A stretch of DNA of 64,000 nt. Source: Sipunculus nudus. Taxonomy: Eukaryota > Annelida > Sipuncula > Golfingiida > Sipunculidae. Below are positions 34,855 through 47,480 of this stretch, one piece after another (the first letter of the stretch is position 1; each line of letters starts with the position of its first letter). The translations under genes were made by a program, and so were the position numbers. Below the pieces are notes generated by a model, which was not told the DNA's origin, ran no database searches, and saw only the letters and a program-made list of their open reading frames with translations. The stretch lies in NCBI GenBank assembly GCA_026874595.1, contig CM049312.1, positions 77,165,429 through 77,229,428 on the forward strand. The letters are read 5' to 3'.

Positions 34855-35250
34855 ACAGATCAAGAGTTCATTCAGTGCAGCCAAATATAGGTCAACAGTT
34901 CAATCAGTGCAGCCAAGCACAAGGCATGTGATCACCTCATGGGCAGCAGGTGATCATCTCATGGGTAGCATGTGATCACCTCATGAGTATCATGTGATCA
35001 CCTCATGGGTGTCATGCCCCTCAGGGCTGCATATGGAGCCAATCTTTGAGCTTTTGCAATTGTGTGGCTACTATTTCAGATTTGGCAATAGGCAAAAGGT
35101 CAGCCTGGATTTATGTATAGCTTTGGCAGACTGCCAACTGTGTCAGATTATGCAACAGGTCATGAGTTCACTCAGTGCAGCAAGGTACAGGTCAAAAGTT
35201 CACTCAGTCTAGCCAGGTGCAGGTCAAGAGTTCACTCAGTGCAGTAGCCT
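34855..35250 (+). repeat. Nested short tandem arrays within composite repeat copy 2
   Basis: Four to five units of about 23 bp built on 'atgtgatcacctcatgggta' run from 34925 to 35010, flanked by units with 'agttcactcagtgcag'. The 23-bp array is longer here than in copies 1 and 3. Confidence 0.8.
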
Positions 35251-35640
35251 GAGCCAGTAATTTGTCACAGTACCCTCGGGGCAACAGCCTTTCTCACCTA
35301 AGCCTGGTCAGCCTCGTGCAACAGACTTAAGGTAAGTTTGATATGTATTGGCCTGATATTCTGACCTGTCTATGTGTCTTTAATGGCTTTCTCGTTCACA
35401 AGACAGGTGTCGCCATCTACAATGACTTTTGCAAAGTGTATGTGCCTGCTTAATTCTACGGAGGAATTTGATATATCAGCCTGAAATTGGGCATATTTAT
35501 ACATGTCAAATAGCTTTGATGTGTGCACCCATGCCAGAATTTCAGCAGTGATGTTTGTGTATTGTTTCTTGTTCAAAATGTTTAGTACTTTAGTACAGGC
35601 ATGACTATTTTTACACACATTTTCAAGGGTTAATACATCT

Positions 35641-36185
35641 TTATACTTTTTTCTAAAATCATCATCTTCGGGTGGTGATTATAGCCTGTTCACCTGAACC
35701 GATTAAGTGCAGTACATAGACATGCTCTGTCAATATTTAATGAAACTGGCTTTTATTAGCGTTGATTTTATAATGCGATCTTGTCAATGTTTTACTGGAT
35801 ATATGGAATACTGGAATAAATATTTTGTTACTTTCATACCTGAAGATTGTTTGGAAGTATTCAATGCCATAAAATTGTAAAAAAAAATGTTCTATAATGC
35901 ATTGATTTTTACTCTTTTCCATACATTTTTTCAGACAATTTTTGTACTTTTTTCTTCTAAGTTTTTATACTTTTTTCCATTAAATCCAGAATGGAAGCAT
36001 TGAAAATGACAAGTTGATAAATGTCAACAGAGCTCTAGAGATTCAAATTAATCAGCCTTTACTGAAGGTCATGATTTCTTGATTTATTATTCACAAAGAA
36101 GGATTCTCTTGTTGTGTACTTGGTTGATCTTTTAAAGATTTTTTATTGTTGACTCATCTAATACTTAAGCTAAGTATGTACCTCT
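35641..36185. other. AT-rich non-coding DNA
   Basis: No supported feature. Confidence 0.4.
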
Positions 36186-36515
36186 GCAGAGTTTAATTTT
36201 GGTTTGGGACTACGTGACAGGGCAGTAACACTCACTTACTGTTTATATCATCGTCTCAACCAGGCCTGGTGCCTACTGCACCTACACACCTTGGTGTGTA
36301 ATCAACCCCATTGCTGGGTCATCACAATGAGGAATCTCCCAAAAATGCACTCACTTGTGAGTGATACACTGCTGTGGGGTACAGCTTTCCCATTAGGCCT
36401 GCAGTGCTCATTCTGGGTCGACCGTAAAAATCTCACTCGCTCCTAAGCTAAGATTTGAACACACAACTTCCCAGCTTTGAGTCCAATGCTCTATTCCTAG
36501 ACCACAGTAGCCGGA
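36186..36515 (-). mobile_element. tRNA-derived SINE-like element
   Basis: On the minus strand the element starts near 36512 with 'ggctactgtggtctaggaat' followed by 'agagcattggact' and 'gtgtgttcaaatct' (36452-36465). These resemble a tRNA 5' end with A box and a degenerate B box, i.e. an internal RNA polymerase III promoter. The body contains 'gagtgagat', 'gtgagtgcatt', 'tgtgtagg' and 'gttactgccctgtcac', and ends near the CTGCAG at 36185. The same body, without the tRNA-like head and with a 73-bp segment amplified, is at 6745-7334. SINEs use LINE enzymes to move; which LINE is unknown. Confidence 0.65.
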
Positions 36516-38817
36516 ATGTTTGTGTAGATTTTGTGCATGTTAAAGTCTCATATTTCACAATAAGTAAAACAGTTAAAAACTGCTTACCAGAAATTTTTTT
36601 TCTTTAGATGCAAGGTTTTTGTCTTCTTAATCAAGTAAGGCAAAGGTTGTTATACATGTATTTAATTATTTGAAGCAGAGAATGACATTTAGGCTGATCG
36701 CATGACCTTCATAATCATTATTTATAAACCAATACCACATACAATTATAGTTACACAAAAGATTGCTACATGGCCATACAGATAATTTTATTTTTCTCTT
36801 TTTTTTCTGTCAGCATGATACAAAATGAGACCTTATTTCTTCAAACATGGTTGGTTTTAAATTTCACATAAAGAACTAATGCAAAGGAATTTACTTTCAT
36901 CTGACAAGAGCCAAGTTTGTTCTTTATTTATTTGTAATAAATAGTGTTTCTCTTATGCACATCTGAATGTGAAAAAGCTTCATTTTCGAGTTGTTTTTCT
37001 TTATAGTGGGAAAAAATGTTTGATTTGTTGAAGTATTATTGTTGAAGTAGTTGTGTTCATAATGGATTTGGGACAAAGGTAAAAAGTTAGTTTACTTATG
37101 GCCCAGGAACAAATAAAATAACAAAAAAGGTGACCTCCCGTAAATACAGGTGACAGTCCTCTATTAAATGTTGATTTTCATATTTAAAGGTAAAAAATGT
37201 TATAGAAATTTTGGCTTGATTGGTAGCTGTTTATTTCAAATTTTCGTCTTGGTTCTTTCGATTTTCAAATTTCAATCATAAAATATAGGGCTGTCATGAT
37301 CCAGCAGTTAATACATACCAATACAAGGCCAGTTCAATATTGTCAGATGTCGACTCTGTATTGATATGTTGATGGTATTTAGTCATCCTTTAAAAAGTGA
37401 CTTCCAACATTTAAAAATAGTCTCTCAGCACCATGTAAGGCATTTTAAAGTGTAACGTTATTGGTGAGAAATGAGATGAACTGTCTATGGCTGGCTAATC
37501 TTATGGAAATCAATTTTATTTATGGTTTTGAAATCAGTTTTATGAGAGTAAGCTGATTTACTACTACAAGGGAAAAATGGCTTGGATTCTAAATCATAAT
37601 ATATCATTTTATATATATATATTGTCAATTATATGGTGAGCAAAGTATTTGATACATATTAATATTGGAAGGTAATATATCTTTTACAGACTAAGTTACA
37701 TCATTTGTTCATGATTATAACATTAACACTATGAAGCTCGGGGATATGCCTTCCAGGTTGCATGTGAGCTATGTTTATGTTTTACATCACTGACTGTGCC
37801 TGGTGCAAGTTTATTTTCCCTTGTGTACAGAAGTAAACAAACAGGTTTAGAATAGAATACTGACAGATATCCTTATATTCTAAGGACAGAAACACTATAT
37901 ACTTCATGTATATTTAACATTCCTGTTATGTGAATATGTCCCTTTAACACCAATTATGTCAATAAAATGACAATAGATACCCTATAATTCTAATTCACTG
38001 ACCAAATTTAAACTCAAAATTTCTCAAAGGTAAATCTGTTGTATTCTCTTGCTTTATTTGACCAATTTTTAGTTTTACTATGCTTCTCATTTAATATTCA
38101 AAATAACTCATCAGCTAAATTCCGCAGTTGATTAACCTAACAATATAGCATACTTTATTTTGAACATTTAAAAATGATAAATTTCCCATTTCCAGCTGAT
38201 GAGGTTGATCAGTTGTGAACATAAATTCTCTATGAATAATTCAGAATTCCATGTATTGTCAGTGTGGCTTAGTCAATAATTTTATTCATGGGGGTTTGCA
38301 GCCACAACCAGTAGATACTGCTTGATTGATCGTAAGCAACAGGTGCTGCGCCAGTGTTTACTAACATGCTGAAATGATGGGTTGGTCTGGTGAACAGTCT
38401 CAGCTGACCAAATCCTGGCTGTGTCAGCAATTGATTTATCTTTACAAATTAACGCCTTGTTGCATTGATTATATATAGTCCTGACAATGTCACTGAGTCT
38501 GGCACAGTTCCACTGAACAAGTAAATTTTACTCACTTTAGTTCATATATATGGAGGTGGAGTCTCATGGAAAAAGAGATTTTTTTAACCAATTTTACCAA
38601 AATCAAGCCTTTAATTCATGAAATAATTAGAGACACATGCAGCAATCATTTTTTATTAATTGTTTTTCAGGGATGGTTTGAGTTTGATAAGTTAGCAAAT
38701 ATAAGTTTTTTTTAAGGAACACTTGTAATATGAGACTGTATGTGAGCCATAGTGCAGGAAAGACAATGAAGTATGCTTTAGATTTCAATTAATTTGTGTA
38801 AACATAAATAAAAATTT
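36516..38817. other. AT-rich non-coding DNA
   Basis: It contains the second copy of the weak repeat at about 37740-37940 (see 1440-1600). No gene or RNA is seen. Confidence 0.4.
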
Positions 38818-39075
38818 AAAACCTACAAATGTTACAAAATGCAAATTATTCTCTGATACATACTAAAATAAATCTTTGATAAATATAGTGATTTAAAATG
38901 ATTAAACAATCTAATTTAAAATCTTTGAATTTATAAACAAAAATGTAAAACCTACAAATGTTACCAAATGCTAATTATTCTCTGATACATACTAAAATAA
39001 ATCTTTGTTAATATAGTGATTCAAAATGATTAAATAATCTAATTTAAAATCTTTGAATTTATAAACATTACATAC
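38818..39075 (+). repeat. Direct duplication, two units of 129 bp
   Basis: The block starting 'acctacaaatgttac' occurs at 38821 and 38950. The two units are nearly identical through 'attattctctgatacatact', 'aaatctttg', 'tatagtgatt.aaaatgatta' and 'aatctaatttaaaatctttg'. A few substitutions separate them, so this is a fairly recent local duplication. Confidence 0.9.
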
Positions 39076-39084
39076 ACTGTTTTC

Positions 39085-39135
39085 TTATATAAATAATAAT
39101 AATGATAAAAATAATAATAATAATAATAATAAATT
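39085..39135. repeat. AAT microsatellite
   Basis: Imperfect (AAT)n with one 'gat' and one 'aaa' interruption, pure at its right side. Confidence 0.9.
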
Positions 39136-39289
39136 TCAATACTATTCTCACAGAATAGAGGCCAGTTCATTTAGCACTGACATTTTAAATAGATAACTAA
39201 TATACTAGGGCTTTTACAGGAATTTGCACAGTTATACTCTAGCAGCCTTGTATGGTTATAAAAATGTTAGTGAACATTGGCTCTTCAGT

Positions 39290-39550
39290 ACATATTCGTC
39301 CAGACTGGAGTGACAAGGCAGATCATAATGTAGTTAATGATTAACGATGTAGGGTTGATGGCACAGATCACAGCGGAAACTCAATTTATCAGGACAGAGA
39401 ACAAAGGTGGTCCCTTCTCTTCAATTTTGGATGTAAAAACGGGATATCAAGGATACCATCGAAGCATTTGACAAAGTGATACATCCAGTTGATTGTACTT
39501 TGCGTGATCCATCATCGACGTTTCAGATTAAAACAATGTAGAGGCAGGGA
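39290..39550. other. Unique island, candidate regulatory element
   Basis: GC content rises sharply in a very AT-rich area, with no repeat match in the window and no convincing open frame. It holds a perfect HNF1-type palindrome at 39333-39345 and a SOX/SRY-type AACAAAG at 39400-39406. A role as enhancer is inference. Confidence 0.35.
39333..39345. promoter_or_regulatory. Perfect HNF1-type palindrome
   Basis: GTTAATGATTAAC matches the 13-base HNF1 consensus GTTAATNATTAAC at every position. HNF1 homeodomain proteins bind it as dimers. A single site in AT-rich DNA could occur by chance, but its position inside an unusual island makes it worth noting. Confidence 0.4.
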
Positions 39551-39574
39551 TGATAACTGAACTATCAGTCCCCA

Positions 39575-39715
39575 TATCATATTTTGTTATTTGTGCCAGT
39601 AAATAATATTCTGTACATATACTTATAACCACACTCCAAGAATTATCAGTCCCCATATCAGGTGCTGTTATTTGTGCCAATAAATATTATTGTATACATA
39701 CTTACAACCATATCT
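39575..39715 (+). repeat. Direct duplication, two units of about 80 bp
   Basis: 'atcagtccccatatca' occurs at about 39566 and 39645, each followed by 'tgttatttgtgcca.taaata', 'attctgtacat' or 'attgtatacat', 'acttataacca' or 'acttacaacca'. Two diverged tandem units. Confidence 0.8.
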
Positions 39716-39720
39716 CCCTG

Positions 39721-41099
39721 TTGGTATATTTCTAAAATCATTAGTGACTGAGTAATGTAATATTCTCATGGTTTACCCATATTCTTTAATACCACAGATT
39801 TAATCAGATTGTACATATGGGCTATAATAAATTGTCATTGTATTTGGACAAATGGTTGGATAGCTATACTGCTTTGCAAATCAGACTTTTTATGTAACCT
39901 GATATACTAGTATTAGCTGTCAGAAAGTTAGGTCACCAGAAGAGTAAAGAACTGAAAACAATACATTTAACAGACTCTAGATCAACTGGAGTTCTGTAAG
40001 TGCCAAACAATTGTGGGAAGCAGAACATTTGTAACAACCTTGAAAATTAAGTCAAGATCAATAGTAATTAAATATCAGGTCAATATCTGATGTCAGTTTT
40101 GAAAAAAAAAAAACACCCAGCTATATTGAAGATCAAACACAAAGAGAAGGAAAAACAAATAATTCTAGGTGATGGTTTTCCACTCAGGGGAGAAATCTGC
40201 CCCCCCCCCAAAAAAAAAACCCTGTACCCAAATATCAATTAAGAAAGAACTCATCAACTTCTGTAAAATCTAACCTTCATACAAGTGGATACTTAAATAT
40301 ATCATATAAGTATGAGTGATGCTAAGGTCAACAAAAAAAAAAAACTGGCTAATCAAGAAACCTGTATATACTTTTATGTGCACGGACAAATTACTCATCC
40401 GGGGGAGTCAGCTGATGCAGCCAATCAGTCTTTCTTAAATGGATAGAAGGACACTGCAGATCAGTTTTTGGATTTTATTTTAGAGCTGAAGTAAGAGGTA
40501 AGAATAAAATTTTCTTGAGATAGAGGTTCCAGCATTTATGAAAAGGAGGAGTGTAACCCAAGAGGACTATAATAATAGGAAAAAACCTAAAAACCAGGTC
40601 CAGAAAAGTAGGGGTCATGGCAACAAAAAGTCATCTGAAACCCTTAAAGAATGTTGTGGCGGCTGAAGAAAGGAGGTCTAGACCCCCCACGATCAGCTTC
40701 TGAGAAAACAGGAGAAATTAAGAGAGAAAAAAGACTCAATACAGACAATATGAAAGGAAAAGGAATTAATAGAAAAATTCAAATCTTGTAAAAAAGGACA
40801 AATGAGAAGTAAACAAAACAGGGTAAAAAATATAATTTAACTTTGGAGGAAAAAAGAGAATAAAAGAGATAAAGAGAATTAAAGAGAAGAGAGAGAATAA
40901 AAGAGAAAACAAGAAAGTGAAGAGAATATGGGTGACACAAAGGCTGGAAATGGAGTGATCTAAACACCCCAGTGGGAATATAACCAAAGCATTTGGTCCA
41001 TCTGTGTGTTTATGGGTCTGATATCATCAACAATTCAGAGAGTTGTCTTTTAAATGGCCCGGAAAACAGAGATAACACAGATCAGATGACTTTACAAAC
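39721..41099. other. Non-coding DNA with purine-rich tract
   Basis: There are homopolymers at about 40100-40220 (A, then C and A). From 40660 to 40930 the plus strand is A/G-rich with 'agagaataaaagagaaa' words; Phe/Leu/Ser-rich minus-strand frames there are artefacts. Confidence 0.5.
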
Positions 41100-41520
41100 A
41101 TCCATGAACTTAGCCCCAGGTGTTTGACCCATAATCCATCACAAAGCCCGACTGAATTCTATAACCACAACCATCAGAAAAAGAAGGGAGAAGCATGCTC
41201 CTTGCTGTAGGTGGCTGACTAGACAATTTGTCAGTGGACAGGCAGAAAGTCTACTCAGCTCCGCAGGAAGTTAATCAAATAGTCCTCGCAGGGCTTCAGA
41301 TTCTGGTGTTGAAGTCTGTCCTGACAACCCTCCTGATAGATGAGACGTTTTAGCATCCCTCCGAGTGAGCTCAGATCCAACCTTTGACTCAGGCCAATTT
41401 GAGGAGTATTTCATGTGTTTAATGTGTTATATACGTTACACACATGGTTTATCGGGGATGTCACAGGTTGTAAGGTCATCAGATCCTCCACTGGAAGGTC
41501 AGATGGAACAATGTTGATAG
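41100..41520. other. Unique higher-complexity island
   Basis: Balanced base composition, no repeat match and no long frame. It contains a perfect AP-1 motif TGACTCA at 41385-41391 and a RUNX-type AACCACA near 41165. Candidate conserved non-coding element; function unknown. Confidence 0.25.
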
Positions 41521-42059
41521 AGTTCCTTTGGTGTAGATGGAAATGTGTCCAGATATTTTTCTATATTCATGCATGCAACAGTTTCTTTCAGCTTCACCAG
41601 TAGAAATACTAAATGAGTAAGTTGTAGAGAATATGTAAACTTAAATAAATTACTGGGTTAAGATAATCTCATTTGATTCAAGATAGCACAACTTGATATT
41701 GTTCTAAGCTGATTGTGTATCTTTTGATTCACAATGCCCAGTTAAACTTTTAAAATATTCTTCTTGGTAAAACGTTACATATTAAAAAAAATCTTTAATC
41801 TTTTTCTATTTTATAATGATAAAATATTGAAAAATTACATGTAAATTCATGCATTTAACATCACATGTCATGTTTTGTTTACTTTTTAATTATTTCAAAG
41901 ACAGAGAGTGATATTCTCAGGTCTTGGTTGGTTTTCTGTGAATTGTGGTAGATCGTATAGAGTTTTGCTCTGATTCCCACAATTCCCTACTTACTGTGCA
42001 TATTTCTCATAATTCCGTATTACCGGGGAAGGCTTATTGATTAATCCTGGGGGGCATTA
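41521..42059. other. AT-rich non-coding DNA
   Basis: No supported feature. Confidence 0.4.
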
Positions 42060-42310
42060 AGTCTTAATGATCAAGGATATGGAAAATGTTGGTTCTGACG
42101 AGAATGGAGTCAGAGCGACAAATAGGGAGAGACTTGGGTAATTGTGATGTGTGCACAGCTGACTTGGTGTTAATACAGTAATTGTCAGGAGTTCATTTGA
42201 TACATGCCTTAATGAGCACCGCCATTGATTCCTCTCAGGTGTTGAGTAGGATGTATTGGCAAATACTTCAATAGCTTTAAGAGTTTTGGCATCCACTTTG
42301 TATTGATTGG
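42060..42310. other. Unique higher-complexity island
   Basis: Moderate GC content, unique in the window, with homeobox-type TAATGA/TTAATG words. The minus strand is open for 79 codons (42296-42057) without a recognisable domain. Either a regulatory element or chance. Confidence 0.2.
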
Positions 42311-43798
42311 AAAGCCTTCTGTGCTTGTGCGCTTCATGAAAGTGTATACATTACATTCAATAACCTGTGAAAGCTAGCTAGACTGTCACGGTAGGTTAGA
42401 ATGGAGGTCAATTTATACAATTATTCTTTCTTTTTGTCCTTTAAAAAATGATATCTCTTAGTTAATTTGGAAACCAAAAGAAGCTCTTAGAATGAAGAAA
42501 TCTAAGAGGAGGACACTTCACTTGTGAATATAGATTTATTTATTTGGTTAATATTGATTTTAACATGAAACAGTGACCATCTTTTTTGTAAGGATAGGTC
42601 CATGGCCTGTAGGTGGCACTGTCTGTTTAATGAAGATGAAGATAATCATATGACTAGAATATTTCGCTATCATTTATTGAGCCTCTGAATTTAAAGTGTT
42701 TTACATGCATTCAGCCAGGAATAATATGGTGGTTTTTGCCTCTTTAACATAGGTTAATCGACTTGTCAGAGTGGCCTGTCAAGACCTGCATTGTACACTT
42801 CAATCAGTATATGTTAATATTTTCAACAACACCTCATGGCCTACAGGTATACTGTAACTTGAAAGAAACAAGACAGACCATTATAGATATCTTTGAGTTC
42901 TTTCTAAAAACACATTCCATGTGTAAAAAAGTAAAACTCAGCATATTAGTAAGTCCTCCTGCATACTTGTTGAATTTCTGACTGCACATAAGCAGGTCTT
43001 GCACCTATTTTATATGTACAATAAACAACATGTACCTGGCACAAGAAATGACTGGTTACCATAGAAATGGGATTAACTGTTTTCTGGTTTATGTGTTTCA
43101 AATGTGTTTCTCATGTGCTCATGTGTGTTAATTCTTTAAATTTTGGCCAAATCATAAGATTACAGGAGGTTTACAACAATATATTAAAGTATTACAAAAG
43201 CTGGTCATTGCAGTGCCATTTTCTGGATGACTTGTATCAAGACTCAAGTAGGCCTACCAGTCTAATATAAATTTCTTTATTCATTTTCCTATAGTATGTT
43301 GTACCAGATCAGTGAAAAACCTTTCCGAGCAAAAAATGGACCTCTTTTGCCCTTTTTAAAGAAAACCAAAAAATAAAGGTTTTAGAAGATTGAATCTTAA
43401 TCCAGGATCGTAAATAAATGAAACCCTATTGAAAGCTGATATGCCTGATTGGATTGTCCATGACATTCCAGGCAGTTCTAAAGGTGGGTTCCTTTTAAAT
43501 GAAACAAGTAAAGAAACCAAAGGGTTCATGATTTAAAAATCCTTTAATTAACATGTAAACTACTTGTCCTTGATAATCCATCACCTGATTGTATAAATAT
43601 GCTCACCTCCTGCACCTACGCTTTGTAAATGTTTTGTTTGTTGGGGGAAAAGAGAAAGAACCTTTAACGGCAGGCCCTCCTGGATTATGCTGGATTATGT
43701 AAAATTAATTTTTCTCCTGGACTCAGTATCTTTATATCTCACATTAAATAACATATTAATTTATTTTAAAGGATTCAGCAATTGACTTTTTTTCAAAG
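42311..43798. other. AT-rich non-coding DNA
   Basis: Blocks such as 'agcaggtcttgcacc' (42990) resemble 'agcagatcttgcaca' (1321), hinting at an old dispersed repeat, but too weakly to define. No gene is seen. Confidence 0.35.

Positions 43799-43856
<58 letters not shown>
43799..43856. repeat. TA microsatellite
   Basis: Pure (TA)n of about 56 bases. A block 'taataaggtacaattagaag' follows at 43862 and again at 43911, a short local duplication. Confidence 0.95.
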
Positions 43857-43860
<4 letters not shown>

Positions 43861-44644
43861 GTAATAAGGTACAATTAGAAGGAGAGAAGAACAGTAAAGC
43901 AGAGAATTCTGTAATAAGGTACAATTAGAAGCAAAGTTAAGCATGGAAAAATTTAAGAAGAATGATTAGACAGGAGAGTTAAAAAATACTGGTATACATT
44001 TTAGGAAAAAGGATTAGAAGTAAGATGAACATCCTCAAGAGTTCATTTTAACACCTTAACTGATACAACTCTCAAATACCATGCAAAACATTCACTGAAT
44101 CGAATCACCCTGCAATGTACATATCCTGCATGAGCTATGGACCAAATTAAAGCTTAGACCATTTTAAAGGAAGAAGTGAAATTGTGTGACACAAACATTG
44201 GCTATTAAAGTTGAAGGACTGATTTATCTTTGTAAGCTGAGCTTGCAGAATCAGTTTCATATCATACAGCCTAGCAGTTTTTAAGTTGTTATCTGGGATG
44301 TACATTCTACCAAATATCACGCCTCTGTGGAGAATCCAATTTACGTCTTCCGATAACATGAGAACCAGGGTAACCAGGGATGACCTTGAGATTAAATAAC
44401 ACGAGAGATTTCATGTTGAACGTACAGAATGATATGCAGCGTGTAATATCTACTACCATAAAGTACAGAAATATGAAATTGCATCCTTTGCAGCAAGTTA
44501 GCCACTTTATATTTTACAAGCTAATACACATCCAGGTACATAATTTCTGACAAGATTGAATTTAAAGTACTGATTTGTACCTTGATTTATTTGAACCAAA
44601 GCATTTTAAAGTCTTACTGGTGCGGATGAAACCTTTTAAAGCCA
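43857..44644. other. AT-rich non-coding DNA
   Basis: No supported feature apart from the short duplication at 43862/43911. Confidence 0.4.
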
Positions 44645-45030
44645 CATATATTCGCCTACCCTTTCTGTAGAATTTATGTGATTTCTGGCTTTCTCTCCTT
44701 TAACATTAATGAACTATAGGTGATTCCTGTGAGGAAGAGTCCTTATAATGCCTCTGTGACGGATGTATGAGCTTGTTGATCTCAAACGGTTAGTAAACAT
44801 GGCAATGATGACAAACAGAAAAACATGGTAACCTGAGATGGTCAGATGCATATGTATGCAAGTTTAAAGGTCACTTTTCACAAAAAGCCCTTTTAAATAC
44901 TCTTGATCATCTGACTTGCCACCAGATGTCCTTATTGAATGTCTTTGGATTATTTTGGCATGCCCCCAACATGTTATAAACACATGGATATAAACAAAAC
45001 AAACATGTAGCCTGTGTGTGGTTCATTGGA
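44645..45030 (+). repeat. Dispersed repeat (pairs with 24112-24545)
   Basis: The body at 44720-45030 is collinear with 24240-24545. The leading block at 44651-44698 is the reverse complement of 24112-24155. See the first copy for shared words. Confidence 0.65.
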
Positions 45031-45303
45031 TAAATGTTAGTTGGCCTGTTTTTATAAAAGGGTCAATGGATTATCGTGAGCAAAACAGGTGTCATATATT
45101 GGAATAATCCCGTGTAATTGTAGGCTCTCTTATAGTGTAAAAACTGGTATTCATTTTACAGTTGCTGTGGTAACAAATGCAGTTGCTTTGCTTTTGTGTT
45201 TATTTTAATGGCATGGGGAGCATTGTATCAAATTTTTATGATAAATGAATCTATATGACAAGAACAGCTTTTATGACCACTTCAGATGTAGCAATGGGGC
45301 AGT

Positions 45304-45665
45304 ATTATTAGCTCAGCTGACTGTAAGTCAACTGAGGTATGGGAATGGCGCTTTGTCCGTCCGTCCGGCTGTCCATTAGCAGGGCACAAATCGTAACTGC
45401 TGGTCCTAGAAATTTATAAGTGAAAATCCAAGGAGGTCAATAAAAAATCTCCTTGGAAACCTGAAATGAGGTCACTGTGACCTATATCCTTTGAGCTATG
45501 GGGCTTGAAAGTACCCCAAGAATAATCAAATATATTATTTAAATATATTATACCTCCAATATCTTGATAATTAATGCATGGATTGTCATAAATCTTGCCT
45601 TGAATATTGACCATGACTAGTTTTATCAGTTCCTGAAAAGTGGTGGTGCCACCTATCTTTTTTGT
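45304..45665 (+). repeat. Dispersed repeat with 'agctcagctgactg' head
   Basis: It starts 'tagctcagctgactgtaagt', then 'ggcgctttgtccgtccgtcc' and 'aaatcgtaactgctgg', and ends with a 'ggtggtgccacctatctttt' block. A related head is at 56558 ('tagctcagctgagtcatctg'). This style of sequence is common in bivalve genomes in my knowledge. Non-coding. Confidence 0.5.
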
Positions 45666-45808
45666 TATTAATTTTAACAAATTTTTTTCTATTTTTTTTT
45701 ACTATAAAATGACAACAATCATGTCAGCTTCTCAGCTGAAATTTCATCTAGTGTTCCAAAACCTGGTGTGTTTATTGATCACAAGTGGATGCCATATAGT
45801 TATCACCC

Positions 45809-45845
45809 TGTCTGTCTGTCTGTTTGTTTGTCTGTCTGTCCATCC
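45809..45845. repeat. GTCT microsatellite
   Basis: (GTCT)n with one GTTT variant; short. Confidence 0.9.
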
Positions 45846-47199
45846 CTCCATATAAGAACAAAAGAATAGTATATAAAGACTAGAAAACAAAAGAATACAA
45901 CATGGAAGATCGCAGTAAAAGAGGATATAGGAGGTGAAATACTGTAGGATAAAAGGATTGGAGGAAAAATGAATAGGACACCAAAAACAAGAGGACCAAA
46001 GAATATAGAGGACTAAAAACAAGAGGAAAAAAAAGAAGATGAGACTTTGGTGCAGCAAAGTACTAAAAACAGAGTTGATGGTGGACTATAGGACAAAGGC
46101 ATAAGATGCAAAATAAATTGGGCACAAAAGAATGTGAGACAAAAGCCTAGTTGTCCTTGATTAAAAGGATAATTTTTCGTCCATGTAAAAGAGAAAAAAT
46201 GAGCCTTTGTTACACTATTTCAGTGCTTATTCCATATTCTTCATGCAAAGGATTTCCCCTCACTGTAGGTAAATTGAAAGACTCGTGTAAACAATTAAAA
46301 AAAATTGCAGTCTGAGGGCTTCTCTTGTATAATAAGATGAACTCTTGCTGTGGTATATGGATATTTTTTGGATAATAGGTATGGAATGTTTCCAGTTTGA
46401 ATTTAAAGGGCTTCTTGATATTATCTGTTTCATCATACTGTTGTCTTTATCTCAATAAATTAGCTCTTCTCCCTATAGGTGTTGTTAAAAATGTGACATG
46501 TTTTAAAATACTAAACATCAATATGACTGGTAAACTGTAAACCTTTGCATGGAGATTATCATAATTCTGGTTCGTTTAATAATGACCTGCTAGGCAATGT
46601 TTAATGCAATCTTCAGCTCAGCTGTTAGTCATTGGAGCTTAATTAGAGCTAAATTTAACAACCATTTGTCTATCATCTGCCTGGCTGGTCTTTCTCACTG
46701 AATTTTCAATAAAAAGGGCACAAATCAAACCATTGTTTTGGAGTGCAATTTTTGCATAATGGTTATGCAGGCCTTTTAAATACAACCAGGTGCAACATCT
46801 TTTACCATAAAAGAAACTAGGTCACTGTGATCTTGTTTCTTCAAGCATATGTAGATATGTAGTGCTTAACAAACACTTAATAATTCAGACATATCTTTTT
46901 GGTCAAGTGATTGTCTTCTTCATAATTCTAAAGACAAAGCCATATATAGTCCATTGACCTCGCTATAAAAAAAAATTAACATGAAAAAAGGTGAAACAAG
47001 TTGAAAGATCAAACTAATTGATAAAACGTTATAGTCAAGTTAAATCACAAAGAACATTCTTGGTTCCCAGGAATGAAAGACTGAATGAAAGATTTTGATT
47101 AGAGGACAATTATTAGTAAAGTATTTGGATGAAATAAAAATGTAAAATAAGAATAAGATAATTTTAATAGGAAAAGTTAGCCAAAATATGTTGAACTTA
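45846..47199. other. AT-rich non-coding DNA
   Basis: The first 300 bases are A/G-rich with degenerate 'ggactaaaaacaagaggaaa' units, probably old simple sequence. Nothing else is supported. Confidence 0.4.
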
Positions 47200-47480
47200 T
47201 TGCCTTCGGTAATATACAATCCAGTGAAAGAAAAGTGATTTAAGAGAGGAGGACCCTGCCAGTGGTAATATCAAGGAGTACAATCAATGGGTGATACATT
47301 AGACGGTCTAGCGGGGCAAATATAATGCTCATTCAGTGCTGGAAAACCCAACCCAATTAGAAGGACGAAGCAACTTTGCCAGCAGTGTTACCGGATATTT
47401 GCCGGAGGCAGACTCTGAGTCTATGGACAGCTGTTTTGGTTCTCGCAGAAAACTTCCTCAGATTGACTTTTGTGTGGATC
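47200..47480. other. Unique higher-complexity island
   Basis: The sequence from 'gaggaccctgccagtgg' to 'gagccatgtattgtcc' has balanced base composition and no repeat match. It contains an E-box CAGCTG at 47429. Candidate conserved non-coding element. Confidence 0.25.

Larger units (their letters stand above)
32733..35640 (+). repeat. Composite dispersed repeat, copy 2 (about 2.9 kb)
   Basis: This has the same head ('gcaaacctgtgagcttatgc') and block order as copy 1. It lacks the segment holding the second head: sequence like 25660 joins directly to sequence like 26320, near 34500. It also lacks a stretch after 'aagcatact' near 33105. In its middle it carries a six-unit tandem expansion. The 3' part diverges after about 35600 and does not reach the 'gtaggccttgtt' end. 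Confidence 0.88.

Noticed and set aside
40766-40987. Phe/Leu-rich minus-strand frames as membrane proteins
   Set aside because: They come from the A/G-rich tract on the plus strand.
43756-43944. A Tyr/Ile-repeat protein on the minus strand
   Set aside because: It is the translation of the TA microsatellite.
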